Assembly: GCA_900546345.1 (NCBI GenBank)
Contig: URCI01000002.1
Coordinates: forward strand, 1 to 64,000
Direction: 5' to 3'
Length of the DNA stretch: 64,000 nucleotides
Source: an uncultured Prevotella sp.
Lineage (GTDB): Bacteria; Bacteroidota; Bacteroidia; Bacteroidales; Bacteroidaceae
In this document: positions 17,983 through 26,814 of the stretch, in pieces
How the letters are laid out: every line of letters begins with the position of its first letter
Numbering within the stretch: the first letter of the stretch is position 1
Notes under the pieces: model-generated
The model's input: the letters and a program-made list of their open reading frames with translations, nothing else
What the model was told of the DNA's origin: nothing
The model's database searches: none
Translations under genes and position numbers: made by a program

Positions 17983-18713
17983 GCGGATTTGGATTTTTCG
18001 TTATAAACGCTGTCGTAGAGCATGTCGTAGCACGGGGCGATAATCTCGTGTTGCTTGTCGGTGAGGAAGAGCGTGCTGTAACGCTGGATCTCGGCGCTGT
18101 TGGGTATCTTCGGAAGGACGGTGCCCAGCTTGGCGAAGTGATCGAGGAACTTCTGCTGTTCGGCAAGCTCGTCCTTGCGGCCCCAGTTTTTGTTGAACTG
18201 GTTGGGTACGAAGAAGAACGGTGGCAGTTTTTCAAGGCCGTTCTCCTTGGCAACCATAGCTGTCATGTCAATGAAGCCGGTCGTGCCGTTGATGCTGGTC
18301 TTCTCCAACTGGATGGGGGTGATGATGGCATCGGCCTCGAACACCAGTGGAAGCAGGCCCTGAAGGGTAAGACTGCCCGGAGTGTCGATGATGAAGTCGA
18401 AGTCCTCGTTGCGCATGGCCCGGATAAGGTTCAGGGTATCCTTCTCGCTGCTGAGCTGGGTGCAGGGGACTACCTGATACAGGGGCTGGAGCTGTGGCCA
18501 GCGCTCTCTGTCCTGCTCATGTTTCTTGACGATACTGCGCTGCGGGTCGGCATCAAGCACGACGAGACGGCAGTGATGTTTAAGGACGAGTTGGTTGGCA
18601 AGAAGCACGCCGAGTGTGGTCTTGCCGCAACCGCCTTTCTGGTTGGCGACGACGAAAATCTTGTTGCGTCTCTTATCCGGAGACTTTCCAATGTTAAAGA
18701 ATGGTATGTTCAT
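17979..18713 (-). CDS. traA: ParA-family ATPase (TraA)
   Basis: Encodes 244 residues. A deviant Walker A motif KGGCGKTT lies at 26-33, the switch segment VLDADPQRS at 52-60, and DFIIDTPGS further on. This is the ParA/MinD-type ATPase that opens Bacteroidetes transfer operons as TraA. Known family role: partition or positioning of DNA or protein complexes; here it may place the transfer machinery or stabilise the excised circle. It is the first gene of the operon, behind the promoter and leader at 18714-18900. Confidence 0.85.
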   Translation of the reverse strand: MNIPFFNIGKSPDKRRNKIFVVANQKGGCGKTTLGVLLANQLVLKHHCRLVVLDADPQRSIVKKHEQDRERWPQLQPLYQVVPCTQLSSEKDTLNLIRAMRNEDFDFIIDTPGSLTLQGLLPLVFEADAIITPIQLEKTSINGTTGFIDMTAMVAKENGLEKLPPFFFVPNQFNKNWGRKDELAEQQKFLDHFAKLGTVLPKIPNSAEIQRYSTLFLTDKQHEIIAPCYDMLYDSVYNEKSKSA

Positions 18714-18900
18714 AAGGTTGGTTGTTGGTAACTCGTGTCATGGAGTTTTGGTCACCTCTGTTATGTCCGCCTCGTAGCGGCATAAGATAATTCCGTGTGA
18801 CAGTATAAGACGCGCTCCTTTTTGGTAGGCCGGTATTCCAAGGGAGCTTGGCCCTGCAAGCTGTCAGGTGCTTGCGGTATGATTTTCTGTTGCAAAGATA
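18714..18900 (-). promoter_or_regulatory. tra operon promoter and long leader
   Basis: A TATCTTTG box (18893-18900, minus strand) has a TTG about 20 bp upstream, a fair match to the Bacteroidetes promoter. The start site would be near 18886, leaving about 170 nt before traA. The leader has potential stems, for example CCGC-TACGA-GGCGG near 18770-18785, so control by attenuation or an antisense RNA is possible. No translated leader peptide is convincing. Confidence 0.55.
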
Positions 18901-19289
18901 GGAACTATTCCGCATAACCGCAACAGTAGCCATGTATAAACTGCTGATTCGTCGCCAAATTTGATGAAAAAAGTCGATTTTCTTCAAAAAGAGGCACATT
19001 CGTACAAACGATGTTACCTTTAAGAAGTTCCCATAGGTTGTCAGAGAGGTAACGATGGGGTATATTGTCCTATTTCTTCACTTTTCTTGTAACTTTTGAA
19101 ATAAATGTCTTAGAATCTAATTATAATGATAGCTAAGATTAAAAGGGGTACAGAAGAATAGATTGGTTCTGATGAAAGGGAAAACAAGGGGTGATAGAAC
19201 AGAAAATTCTGCCCATCACCACTTATAATTAGGATAATAGCTAATGTATGTTTAACAGATTATAATAATGGTAGTAATCTGTCTGAGAT
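18901..19289. other. Gene-free stretch between the tra promoter and the LRR gene
   Basis: This is an AT-rich region between the upstream end of the tra operon and the 3' end of the LRR protein gene. I see no gene. It should carry the -33 region of the tra promoter and the LRR gene's 3' end, but no clear terminator stands out. Confidence 0.5.
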
Positions 19290-20741
19290 TTACTTCACTA
19301 TTATTTTGATACTAGAGTTTCCTACTTTGCAAATGACAATTTGTTCAGACGTAGCGATGCTGGCCGAACCGCTGACAGTCTTTTGACTGCCTATCAGTTT
19401 CCCATCGGTGGTGTAGAACTCCACCTTCTCGCCGTCGCTGAGCCCGCTGACGGCGACAATGCCGCCATCAGAGGTCACTACTACGCCGCGCATCTTGGAA
19501 GTGTTGATGTTGTCGGTCGTAAGGTTTCCGTCAGCCTTCACCCAATAGAGCTTGGCAGTGGCCTTATCGGAGGGCTTAAAGCCGTCGGCCGTGGCATAGA
19601 CGCTAATGTCGTAACAAGCGGCTAGGCTAACATCACCGTCCTCATAGAGCTTGTCGCTCTGAACATCCGAGCAGGTCAGTGTGCAGTGGTATTTCGCGCC
19701 CTCGGTGGTGTCGGTGAACTTCAAATGTCCGTCAGCATAGCCGATGGTCGGCATGGCGCATGGCTCTCCAGTTTTGTCGTCACCACCGGAAGTAATCTCT
19801 TTGATATATTTGAAATTCTTCCAACCTTTCGCAGACTTGTAAGCATTCACATCGGGAACGTAAAGCGTACTAACTAAACACGTATTATTATCAAAAGCAT
19901 CTGATGCCAAAGAAGGTGGGGTCGGATTCTTACAGGTAATGTTTGTCAGATTTGTGCAGCCGGAAAAGCAATCCAACCCCAGCGATGTCACGGACGAGGG
20001 GATGGTAATGCTTGTCAGACTTCTGCAGTCGCGAAAGCAATCTAACCCCAGTGATGTCACGGACTCAGGGATGGTAATGCTTATCAGACCCCAGCAGCCT
20101 TTAAAGCATTGGTTTGGCAGCGATGTCACGGACGAGGGGATGGTAATGCTTGTCAGACGGGTGCAGTTGTAAAAGCAACCTCCACCCAGCGATGTCACAG
20201 ACGAGGGGATGGTAATTCTTGTCAGACCGTAGCAGTCGTAAAAGCAAGCTTCGCCAAGCGATGTCACGGACGAGGGGATGGTGATGCTTGTCAGACTTCT
20301 GCAGTCGCGAAAGCAATTTTCGCTCAACGATGTCACGGACGATGGAATGGTAATACTTGTCAGACTTTTGCACGCGGAAAAGCAACTAGATCCCAGCGAT
20401 GTCACGGACGAGGGAATAGTAATGTTTGTCAGACTGGAACAGTAGAAAAAGCAATAGTCACCCAGCGATGTCACGGACGAGGGGATGGTAACACTTGTCA
20501 ATGATTCGCATTCTTTGAAGCAATCGTCAGCAAACGCAGTGACTGTGTATTCCACGCCTTCATCCGTAATTTTCTCAGGCACCGTGATGTCTCCGCTGTA
20601 AGAGTTAGCAAAGAGAATGGCTTCCTTTGAATCTGAACGCAAGAAGTACTTCAAGCCGTCAACAGTGACATACTTGCCTTGCGCGAAACTGCCGATTACG
20701 GTCAGCAACGCTACAAATATGAGTAAAAGTCTTTTCTCCAT
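19290..20741 (-). CDS. BspA-like leucine-rich-repeat surface protein
   Basis: Encodes 483 residues. A signal peptide (to about residue 20, GSFAQ) and a short domain are followed by about nine 23-residue repeats of the BspA type (LRR_5) around residues 75-285, each of the pattern CFxxCxxLTSITIPSSVTSLG. Then come a linker with GGDDKTGEPCAMP, a repeat-like segment, and a C-terminal 60-70 residues resembling a type IX secretion sorting tail (YTTDGKLIGSQ, then ICKVGNSSIKIIVK). Known family role: adhesion to host proteins or other bacteria. Its place between the tra operon and the transfer hydrolase suggests it is cargo or a mating-pair adhesin. Confidence 0.85.
   Translation of the reverse strand: MEKRLLLIFVALLTVIGSFAQGKYVTVDGLKYFLRSDSKEAILFANSYSGDITVPEKITDEGVEYTVTAFADDCFKECESLTSVTIPSSVTSLGDYCFFYCSSLTNITIPSSVTSLGSSCFSACKSLTSITIPSSVTSLSENCFRDCRSLTSITIPSSVTSLGEACFYDCYGLTRITIPSSVTSLGGGCFYNCTRLTSITIPSSVTSLPNQCFKGCWGLISITIPESVTSLGLDCFRDCRSLTSITIPSSVTSLGLDCFSGCTNLTNITCKNPTPPSLASDAFDNNTCLVSTLYVPDVNAYKSAKGWKNFKYIKEITSGGDDKTGEPCAMPTIGYADGHLKFTDTTEGAKYHCTLTCSDVQSDKLYEDGDVSLAACYDISVYATADGFKPSDKATAKLYWVKADGNLTTDNINTSKMRGVVVTSDGGIVAVSGLSDGEKVEFYTTDGKLIGSQKTVSGSASIATSEQIVICKVGNSSIKIIVK
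19940..20530 (-). repeat. 69-bp tandem repeats encoding the LRR units
   Basis: About eight to nine tandem 69-bp units share the plus-strand core GATGTCACGGACGAGGGGAT and GTAATGCTTGTCAGAC, with sequence changes concentrated at the residues following each CF. High DNA identity suggests recent expansion and a potential for length variation by recombination. Confidence 0.8.
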
Positions 20742-21020
20742 AACTTATATTAATTATTTAAAATGTATTGAACTCTAATATTAAGTACATTTTTAGGGTG
20801 GATAACTTATTATTATCGTTTGTAAGCCAAATACTTCTAAACAAATATACCCTATCAATTTTGATCTATTAAATTTATATCTAATTTGCTTCTTGAATAA
20901 CCAAGTCTAAATTTTCTTTCAAAATTACGAAATTTCCCTTTAAATCACAAATATTTAGCATAATATTTTTATGTATATCTGTAAAAGCATAGGTTATTGT
21001 TGAACCATGCAGATAATATA

Positions 21021-22229
21021 TTACAGCTGGTATACTAACTCACGGACTTTTCGAACGTAGTCTCTAGAGGTAGAATAGCCTATTCGTTTAAGAAATGCGT
21101 AATAGTCTTCTCCATTACGATGCTTGTACTGTACCTTATCCCGATATGCGATGACACTCTCCTCCCAGTGGTTGAAGCTATAGTAGCCCTTAGAGTGCCT
21201 TAGCCCGAAGAGGTTATTATATTCGTTGCAGACACGGGAACGGAAGTGTCCAGTTTCAAGTATGGCCTGGGCAAGGACAATCTTCGGATATTTGATGCCG
21301 TGTTTCTTCAGTGCGGCATAGAGGTTCTCGATGGTCAGCTCCTTCGCGTCTGTCTCTACATTATTATATATATGAGAGTCCTTGCCGGCGATTTCTGCAA
21401 GTCGCTCGTTGAAGGACTCCACTTGCTGATTCAGCGCTTGGATGAATGGCAGTGGATCAACACTTGTCCATCTGTTGTTGACCGCAAGCCGCTGAAGTTG
21501 CAAATGGAGATGCGGACCGGTGGAACGGCCTGTAGAACCGACAAGTCCTACGACTGTCCCTGCCTGTACCATCGTTCCCTCCTTGGCGTAGATCTCACCA
21601 AGGTGACCATAGAGGCAGCGGAGATTGCCATGATCGATGATGACATAGTTGCCGTAGCCGGTGTTGCCATGACGGACGGCGGTCACCCTGCCCGGGAGCA
21701 TGCTATAGGTAAATCCGTTTATACCAATGGCATCTATGCCATCATGGAATGTACGGCACTTGATAAAGGGATCCTGACGGTAGCCGTAAGGCGAGGTAAC
21801 GGTTAAGTAATCAAGTGGCATACAGATTGTTAGCCGCTTTTCAAGGATGTTTAGAAGTAGGCTGTCAGAGGTGCTGAGGAAGGGCAAAACAGGCTGTTTT
21901 ACAACTTTTCTGGATGATTTTCCAAAACTTTTTTCGCTCTTTTCCTGCACTTTTCTTTGGGCGTTGTTGGAAGTTGGCAGTTTGTTTCCTAACTTTGCGG
22001 TCAGAAACGAAGGCAAAGGCAGTCTGAAGACGGACTTTTTCTTGGTCTCTGTCTCAGCCTCGGGCTTTGGCTTTGTTTCGTGAAGTACGTCACGGACGTA
22101 AGGGTCCGTGGAAATGGATAACGTGTCGGCAGCCGGACCGACTTTCTCAACAGTGTAAAACTGTGCCGGTGATTCCAATACATTCATCGATAGCATCAAA
22201 ACCACAACGCACTTCATTGTGTGTTTCAT
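21021..22229 (-). CDS. Peptidoglycan hydrolase: M23 peptidase plus glucosaminidase
   Basis: Encodes 402 residues with a signal peptide (to about residue 22), a basic linker, and an M23/LytM domain (about 140-260). The zinc-ligand motifs HxxxD (H162, D166) and HLH (H240, H242) are intact. A C-terminal glucosaminidase/lysozyme-like domain (about 295-402) has the candidate catalytic E325 in AILETGHFRS. It probably opens the cell wall so the transfer channel can be built, the job VirB1 does in other systems. It has its own TAACTTTG promoter (22267-22274) and diverges from the plus-strand operon. Confidence 0.88.
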   Translation of the reverse strand: MKHTMKCVVVLMLSMNVLESPAQFYTVEKVGPAADTLSISTDPYVRDVLHETKPKPEAETETKKKSVFRLPLPSFLTAKLGNKLPTSNNAQRKVQEKSEKSFGKSSRKVVKQPVLPFLSTSDSLLLNILEKRLTICMPLDYLTVTSPYGYRQDPFIKCRTFHDGIDAIGINGFTYSMLPGRVTAVRHGNTGYGNYVIIDHGNLRCLYGHLGEIYAKEGTMVQAGTVVGLVGSTGRSTGPHLHLQLQRLAVNNRWTSVDPLPFIQALNQQVESFNERLAEIAGKDSHIYNNVETDAKELTIENLYAALKKHGIKYPKIVLAQAILETGHFRSRVCNEYNNLFGLRHSKGYYSFNHWEESVIAYRDKVQYKHRNGEDYYAFLKRIGYSTSRDYVRKVRELVYQL

Positions 22230-22266
22230 GGTAGTAGTATGTTTAGTTTGACATGGATTTTCACCA

Positions 22267-22274
22267 CAAAGTTA
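22267..22274 (-). promoter_or_regulatory. -7 box (TAACTTTG) for the hydrolase gene
   Basis: Minus-strand match to TAnnTTTG, 38 nt upstream of the ATG at 22229, in the 78-bp gap between two divergent genes. The opposite promoter for the plus-strand operon is not obvious; TTTAGTTTG near 22240-22248 is a weak candidate. Confidence 0.6.
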
Positions 22275-22307
22275 GTATAAACCAGTAGAATAACCAAACC
22301 ATCAACT

Positions 22308-23075
22308 ATGAAAACAGAACCAGTACCATTCGACAAATTTGCCAAAATCGGCATCTATCCCAAAGATCTCATGCGCATGCCAAAGGACTTGCGCGACGCT
22401 ATTCTGAGCGGTGAGCTCTCGCCGCTGATGCGTGTCAATGTTCCCGTGGGAGACAACTCGGCGGTGTCCATTCCAATGAAAATTCAGCTCGCCCACGACA
22501 AGGACGGACACCTGCAACTGCTTACGTATCAGATACATCGCGAGCTTGACAATAACTTAAAGCTGAACGACACCGAACTGGATCGTGTGCGCAAGGGCGA
22601 TGTCATCCAGAAGGAGTTCCAGGAGGGCGGCAATCGCAAGATGCGCTATGTGCAGCTCGATAAGGAGACCAATGCCCTGATGTACCGTGATGTGGCGACT
22701 GTTAATTTTGAGGAAAAACTTCAGGAAGTTGACAAAATCAAGGACATCGGACTCGGAATTGCCCAAAAGGAAGCTCTCACTTCGGGCAAGCCTGTTGAAC
22801 TTGAGGTCGGTGACCAGAAAGTGACCGTAGGTGTTGACCTCCGTGAGCCTGTTGGCTTCAAGGTGATGCAGGGAGATATGGAGGAGTGGAAGCGTCAGCA
22901 GGCCATCCGCTATGATGACGCGCACGAGGGTTATATGGGCTATGTGCAGACGGACGAGAACCGGTGGGAGTACAAGCAAGTGGTTGACAGGTTGCGCCAC
23001 GAGGAGAGCGTACGGCTGACTGAGAGGGAAAAGACAGACAAGAAAGAGGATAAGAAAAGAGGGCTTTCACTCTAA
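22308..23075 (+). CDS. DUF4099/DUF3945-like protein of the mobile element
   Basis: Encodes 255 residues. The N-terminal part (IGIYPKDLMRMPKDLRDAILSGELSPLMRV) resembles DUF4099. The central part (QLDKETNALMYRDVATVN, then LGIAQKEALTSGKPVELEV) resembles the DUF3945 repeat. Both are common in Bacteroidetes mobile elements, often attached to topoisomerase or helicase-like proteins. The C terminus is highly charged. It opens the plus-strand accessory operon. Function is unknown; association with DNA or a DNA-processing enzyme is inferred from the company the domains keep. Confidence 0.65.
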   Translation: MKTEPVPFDKFAKIGIYPKDLMRMPKDLRDAILSGELSPLMRVNVPVGDNSAVSIPMKIQLAHDKDGHLQLLTYQIHRELDNNLKLNDTELDRVRKGDVIQKEFQEGGNRKMRYVQLDKETNALMYRDVATVNFEEKLQEVDKIKDIGLGIAQKEALTSGKPVELEVGDQKVTVGVDLREPVGFKVMQGDMEEWKRQQAIRYDDAHEGYMGYVQTDENRWEYKQVVDRLRHEESVRLTEREKTDKKEDKKRGLSL

Positions 23076-23143
23076 GGGTGTTTTCTTTATAAGAGCTATT
23101 CCTTTAAAATCTTCAACTACAAACCAATGAGACCTCATCCACT

Positions 23144-24895
23144 ATGTCAAACAAACAAGAATGTACGTTCACCTCCGTTGCCCCATATCCGAAAGTGCGT
23201 CAGCTGGCGCACGGGCTCAAAGATGGTGATTACGCAAGTATCTGCAAGGCAGCGGATATGATGGCGGACGGGATAAGGGAGATGGCGGCAGGACGCAACT
23301 GTGTGCTGGTGCCTATACCGAACCATCGTGGCAGGGCTATTTATACAAAGACACTCGCCAATGAGATTTCCCGAAGGACGGGCATCCCGACATGGGACAT
23401 CCTTTCCTGCCGCCCGCACATGCCGCTGCACTATGCCAAGAAGAATGACCTCAAGCCGGAAGGCATATACCTGAAACTCAATCTATACAGACAAGTGCCG
23501 GAGCAGTTCACACCAATAGTAATAGACAACGTGCTGGACACCGGCTATACCGCAGGTGCCGCTATCAAGGCTGTGGGTCACCCGAATACGATGCTCGCCG
23601 TCCTCGGACATACCAAGAACCATCTGACAAACAAGAACTACCAGTTTAACCAACTCGCTACCAATATGGAAAAGAAAATGCAAGAACAGCCTTCTGACAA
23701 GAGGCAAGTAAAGAACAAGACCGACACGCCATTGGCCGTGTATCAGCGGCTCAAAAGCAAACACCCCGACGCGCTGATCCTTATGCGCAACGGAGACTTT
23801 TACCGTTCGCTGAATGAGGATGCGCAAAAGGTATCCGACACGCTGCGCATACCGACACAGAAACCAAAGTCCAAAAAGGACGGTGAGCTTATTGCGGAGT
23901 TTCCTCATCATGCGCTCGACGTCTACCTGCCAAGGCTTATCAGAGCGGGCAATCGTGTGGCGATTGCTGATATGCTGGAGATGAGTAAGAAACAGACAAC
24001 AAACCAAACCAAGAACCAAACTCAAACCGATACTATGGAAAAGAAAACAGAAAAGAAGAGGACCAAGGCTAAGGAAGCCAAGGTTGACATGACTGAGGTA
24101 AAGGCAGAGACTAAGAAAGAGGATAAATCCGTAGAGCAGTCCGCTAACCAAAAGGTTCACACACCACGTGAGCCGCAAATGGTGACCGTCAATGGTGAGA
24201 AGGTTTCTCACGGACATGCCTTCCAAAGCAACCAGGATCCAAACAAGTGGTATTTTACCGCACGTCTCGACGGACAGCAGCTCCGTCCGCAGCTCATGAA
24301 GCCGGAGGATGTCGCTGCCTATCAGAAGCGTGAGATAGGCGTGGAGGCATTGATGCAGACCTATTATCCCACAAAGCTGGCCAAGAAGGTCACGCCGGAG
24401 GAATATAAAGCTGACAATAAGCTCTCAGACGGACGTGTCATCGAGAAGATGGTGGTCTACAAGGAGCATGACGAGCAGCGTCAGGATGTGGGCAAGTACA
24501 AGCTCTACACACAAGTGGGCGAGCAGAAGATGTCGCGCACGATGTCGAAGGAGGACTTGAACGCTTACTTTGACCGAGTGACGACACCGTCCAAGCTCGT
24601 GGAGAAGAACTTTGGGGAGCAGCTGCACCTTGCTTCCTTCTATAACCAGTTCAAGCTGGAGGAGGGAGTCAAGGACGTGCGCATCGCCAAGGACTACGAC
24701 GGCAACTGGACGGTGTCGGCCAAGCTCGCTGATGACCGTACGACAAGCAAAGCCGTGCTCTCATGGTACGACAAGCAGGCGCTCTTTACCTCAAAGACGG
24801 CTACCAAGGAGCAACTGGCTGCACGCTACCTCAATACCGAAATCAAGGAGATGCAGCAGGAGAAGGTCAGTGCAAAGCGGTCGTTCAGCCGATAA
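23144..24895 (+). CDS. Fusion of phosphoribosyltransferase-like and MutS-domain-I-like segments
   Basis: Encodes 583 residues in three parts. Residues 1-165 resemble a ComF-type phosphoribosyltransferase with PIPNHRGRA and the PRPP-loop-like VIDNVLDTGYTAG (about 126-138). Residues 192-283 resemble the N-terminal mismatch-recognition domain of MutS (AVYQRLKSKHPDALILMRNGDFY, then HALDVYLPRLIRAGNRVAI). After a Lys/Thr-rich linker (284-345), residues 345-575 form a region of unknown type with at least two similar parts. No MutS ATPase is present. ComF relatives aid DNA uptake, so a role in handling incoming strands is plausible but unproven. Confidence 0.7.
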   Translation: MSNKQECTFTSVAPYPKVRQLAHGLKDGDYASICKAADMMADGIREMAAGRNCVLVPIPNHRGRAIYTKTLANEISRRTGIPTWDILSCRPHMPLHYAKKNDLKPEGIYLKLNLYRQVPEQFTPIVIDNVLDTGYTAGAAIKAVGHPNTMLAVLGHTKNHLTNKNYQFNQLATNMEKKMQEQPSDKRQVKNKTDTPLAVYQRLKSKHPDALILMRNGDFYRSLNEDAQKVSDTLRIPTQKPKSKKDGELIAEFPHHALDVYLPRLIRAGNRVAIADMLEMSKKQTTNQTKNQTQTDTMEKKTEKKRTKAKEAKVDMTEVKAETKKEDKSVEQSANQKVHTPREPQMVTVNGEKVSHGHAFQSNQDPNKWYFTARLDGQQLRPQLMKPEDVAAYQKREIGVEALMQTYYPTKLAKKVTPEEYKADNKLSDGRVIEKMVVYKEHDEQRQDVGKYKLYTQVGEQKMSRTMSKEDLNAYFDRVTTPSKLVEKNFGEQLHLASFYNQFKLEEGVKDVRIAKDYDGNWTVSAKLADDRTTSKAVLSWYDKQALFTSKTATKEQLAARYLNTEIKEMQQEKVSAKRSFSR

Positions 24896-25033
24896 AGTCA
24901 CTTTAATGCCATGACGTTACACCTTGACTATCAGTAATTAAGTTTTAACAGTTAACTACTTACTTCAATTCAAAAATTATGGTTACATCAAACCATTAAC
25001 TATTTCAATCATCAACCATTAACACTTACAACT

Positions 25034-25264
25034 ATGCAGAACAATACAATCGAAGAACTCATTCAACTCAAGCAGGAAGAAAAGATAGGATGGTGCGAGC
25101 TCGCACTCCGCAGTGAACACGGAAAGGCCTATCTGCAGTGGTGCGACGATCACGGCATCGAGCCCGACGACAACAACGCTGAGCTCTATCTCGAAGAGAC
25201 CGAGAGCCGTATCTATGACGGCGGTAACGACTTTGCAGAGGAGTTTGCAGAGGCGCTCGTATAA
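25034..25264 (+). CDS. Small acidic protein, unknown function
   Basis: Encodes 76 residues, strongly acidic at the C-terminal end (EPDDNNAELYLEETESRIYDGGNDFAEEFAEALV), with no signal peptide or membrane segment. It starts 138 bp after the fusion gene behind an A/C-rich leader ending CTTACAACTATG. Small acidic proteins beside ardC in mobile elements can be DNA mimics, but I see nothing specific to prove that here. Confidence 0.6.
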   Translation: MQNNTIEELIQLKQEEKIGWCELALRSEHGKAYLQWCDDHGIEPDDNNAELYLEETESRIYDGGNDFAEEFAEALV

Positions 25265-25313
25265 TCTATCTCCCGAGATGCAGTGATACCGTGAAAGACA
25301 CATAACATTATCA

Positions 25314-25351
25314 GCCCTCAGTCCGAAGGTGGTGCCATCGGACTGAGGGGC
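25314..25351 (+). promoter_or_regulatory. Intergenic hairpin before ardC
   Basis: CCTCAGTCCGA and TCGGACTGAGG form a perfect 11-bp stem, extendable to GCCC/GGGGC with a bulge, around an 11-nt loop. It is not followed by a T-run, so it looks more like an mRNA processing or stability element between two operon genes than a terminator. Confidence 0.5.
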
Positions 25352-25384
25352 TACTAACCTCATCAAACCAACTACACTGAAACT

Positions 25385-26776
25385 ATGGAAAACAAGGATT
25401 CCAAGTCTAAGAAAGGAACAGACTACAAGAACAGCGGAGACAAGGCGATAGACAAGTTTTGCTCGCTCATGATTGAGAGGATGCAGTCGATGAAGGCTTC
25501 CGACTGGCGGCAGGGATGGACGAACGGCAAGGGCACTATGCTCGGCATGCCGCAGAACCTCAGCGGTCGCAACTACTCGGGTACGAACTCTTTCTTCCTG
25601 CAGATGGACACGGCGATGAATGCCTACCGTACGCCGGTCTATATGACTTTCATGCAGGCGCAGAAGGAGAATCTCCGCATCAAGAAGGGCGCGCAGTCAA
25701 TGCCTGTCATCTACTGGGACCTCAATATCAAGGACGAGCGCGGCAAGCGTGTCGCCGAGTCGGACTACAAGCAGATGAGCCGGGGCGAGCAGAACAAGTG
25801 CGAGGTGCGCCCGTTCCTCCGTGCCTTCTCCGTTTTCAATGTTGACCAGACCAATCTGGAAGAGGTGAACAAGGAGAAGTACGATGCCATCGTTGATCGC
25901 TTCAAAGGTCCGCAGTTGCGTGACACGCAGGGCATGTACGAGAACCGTGCCCTCGACCGTATGTTCGAGCGGCAAGAATGGATATGCCGTGTACAGAACG
26001 ACCGTATCGTGGACGGTGCATATTACTCTCCAGCACGTGATATGGTCATCATCCCAATGAAGGAGCAGTTTAACATTGGCAAGAATGCTGAGGAAATCTT
26101 CAAGGATGGTATGGAGTACTATTCCTCCGCGCTCCATGAGATGACGCACTCCACGGGTACAGCCAACCGTTTGAACCGTGACAAGGGTGCGAAGTTCGGA
26201 GACGCGAAGTATGCCAAGGAAGAACTTGTGGCTGAGCTTACGGCTGCCATGGTGGGCAACACCTTAGGCTTTGACAAGCGTATCCTCAACAATAATGCTG
26301 CCTACATGGACGGATGGATTAATGCCCTAAGAGAGGAACCGAAGTTCATCGTCTCGGTTATGGCAGACGTGAACAAGGCTTCAAAGATGATACTGGAGAA
26401 GATTGACGAACAGAGGATTGCCCTCGGCGAGCGTCCGATACTCTCTTCCAACATGAGCAAGGTGGACCTGCAGGCCAACATCGCCAAGCAGGAGTGGCAG
26501 CAGCCGCATGATATCGCGCTCTCGGCGAAGTTCGACAGTGCCTCCATCTACAAGCGCTTGGACGGTGGCTATGCGGTGCGTGCCACCTTTGAGGGGCAGG
26601 ACCTCGGCATGAAGCCCATCAGTAAGATTACGGGTATCAGATATGAGATGATGCCAACTGGTGAGCTGAAAGACCAAATGCTACACGACACTGTGGCAAG
26701 GAAGTTCGCTGGTGAGGTTCGTGAGATACGTGAGCAGAAGCAACAGAACAAAGAGAATAAAGGTCTGAAACTATGA
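25385..26776 (+). CDS. ardC: ArdC-type antirestriction protein with zincin motif
   Basis: Encodes 463 residues. The N-terminal ArdC DNA-binding domain spans about 20-160 (WRQGW, then NLSGRNYSGTNSFFL). A zincin-like domain follows with HEMTH at 251-255 and the third ligand E284 in EELVAELTAAMV. The last 120 residues are an extra domain. Known role of ArdC: protects newly transferred single-stranded plasmid or ICE DNA in the recipient, for example from restriction. All metal-binding residues are present, so peptidase activity is possible. It sits next to primase-like and DNA-binding genes, as expected of an early-transfer module. Confidence 0.85.
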   Translation: MENKDSKSKKGTDYKNSGDKAIDKFCSLMIERMQSMKASDWRQGWTNGKGTMLGMPQNLSGRNYSGTNSFFLQMDTAMNAYRTPVYMTFMQAQKENLRIKKGAQSMPVIYWDLNIKDERGKRVAESDYKQMSRGEQNKCEVRPFLRAFSVFNVDQTNLEEVNKEKYDAIVDRFKGPQLRDTQGMYENRALDRMFERQEWICRVQNDRIVDGAYYSPARDMVIIPMKEQFNIGKNAEEIFKDGMEYYSSALHEMTHSTGTANRLNRDKGAKFGDAKYAKEELVAELTAAMVGNTLGFDKRILNNNAAYMDGWINALREEPKFIVSVMADVNKASKMILEKIDEQRIALGERPILSSNMSKVDLQANIAKQEWQQPHDIALSAKFDSASIYKRLDGGYAVRATFEGQDLGMKPISKITGIRYEMMPTGELKDQMLHDTVARKFAGEVREIREQKQQNKENKGLKL

Positions 26777-26814
26777 TAGTTTACTGATATACATTCTACT
26801 CAAACTACAAGCCT

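Noticed and set aside
19940..20530. Regular repeats that could be taken for a CRISPR array
   Set aside because: The period is exactly 69 bp, the units are coding in frame for LRR_5 repeats, and there are no unique spacers or cas genes.
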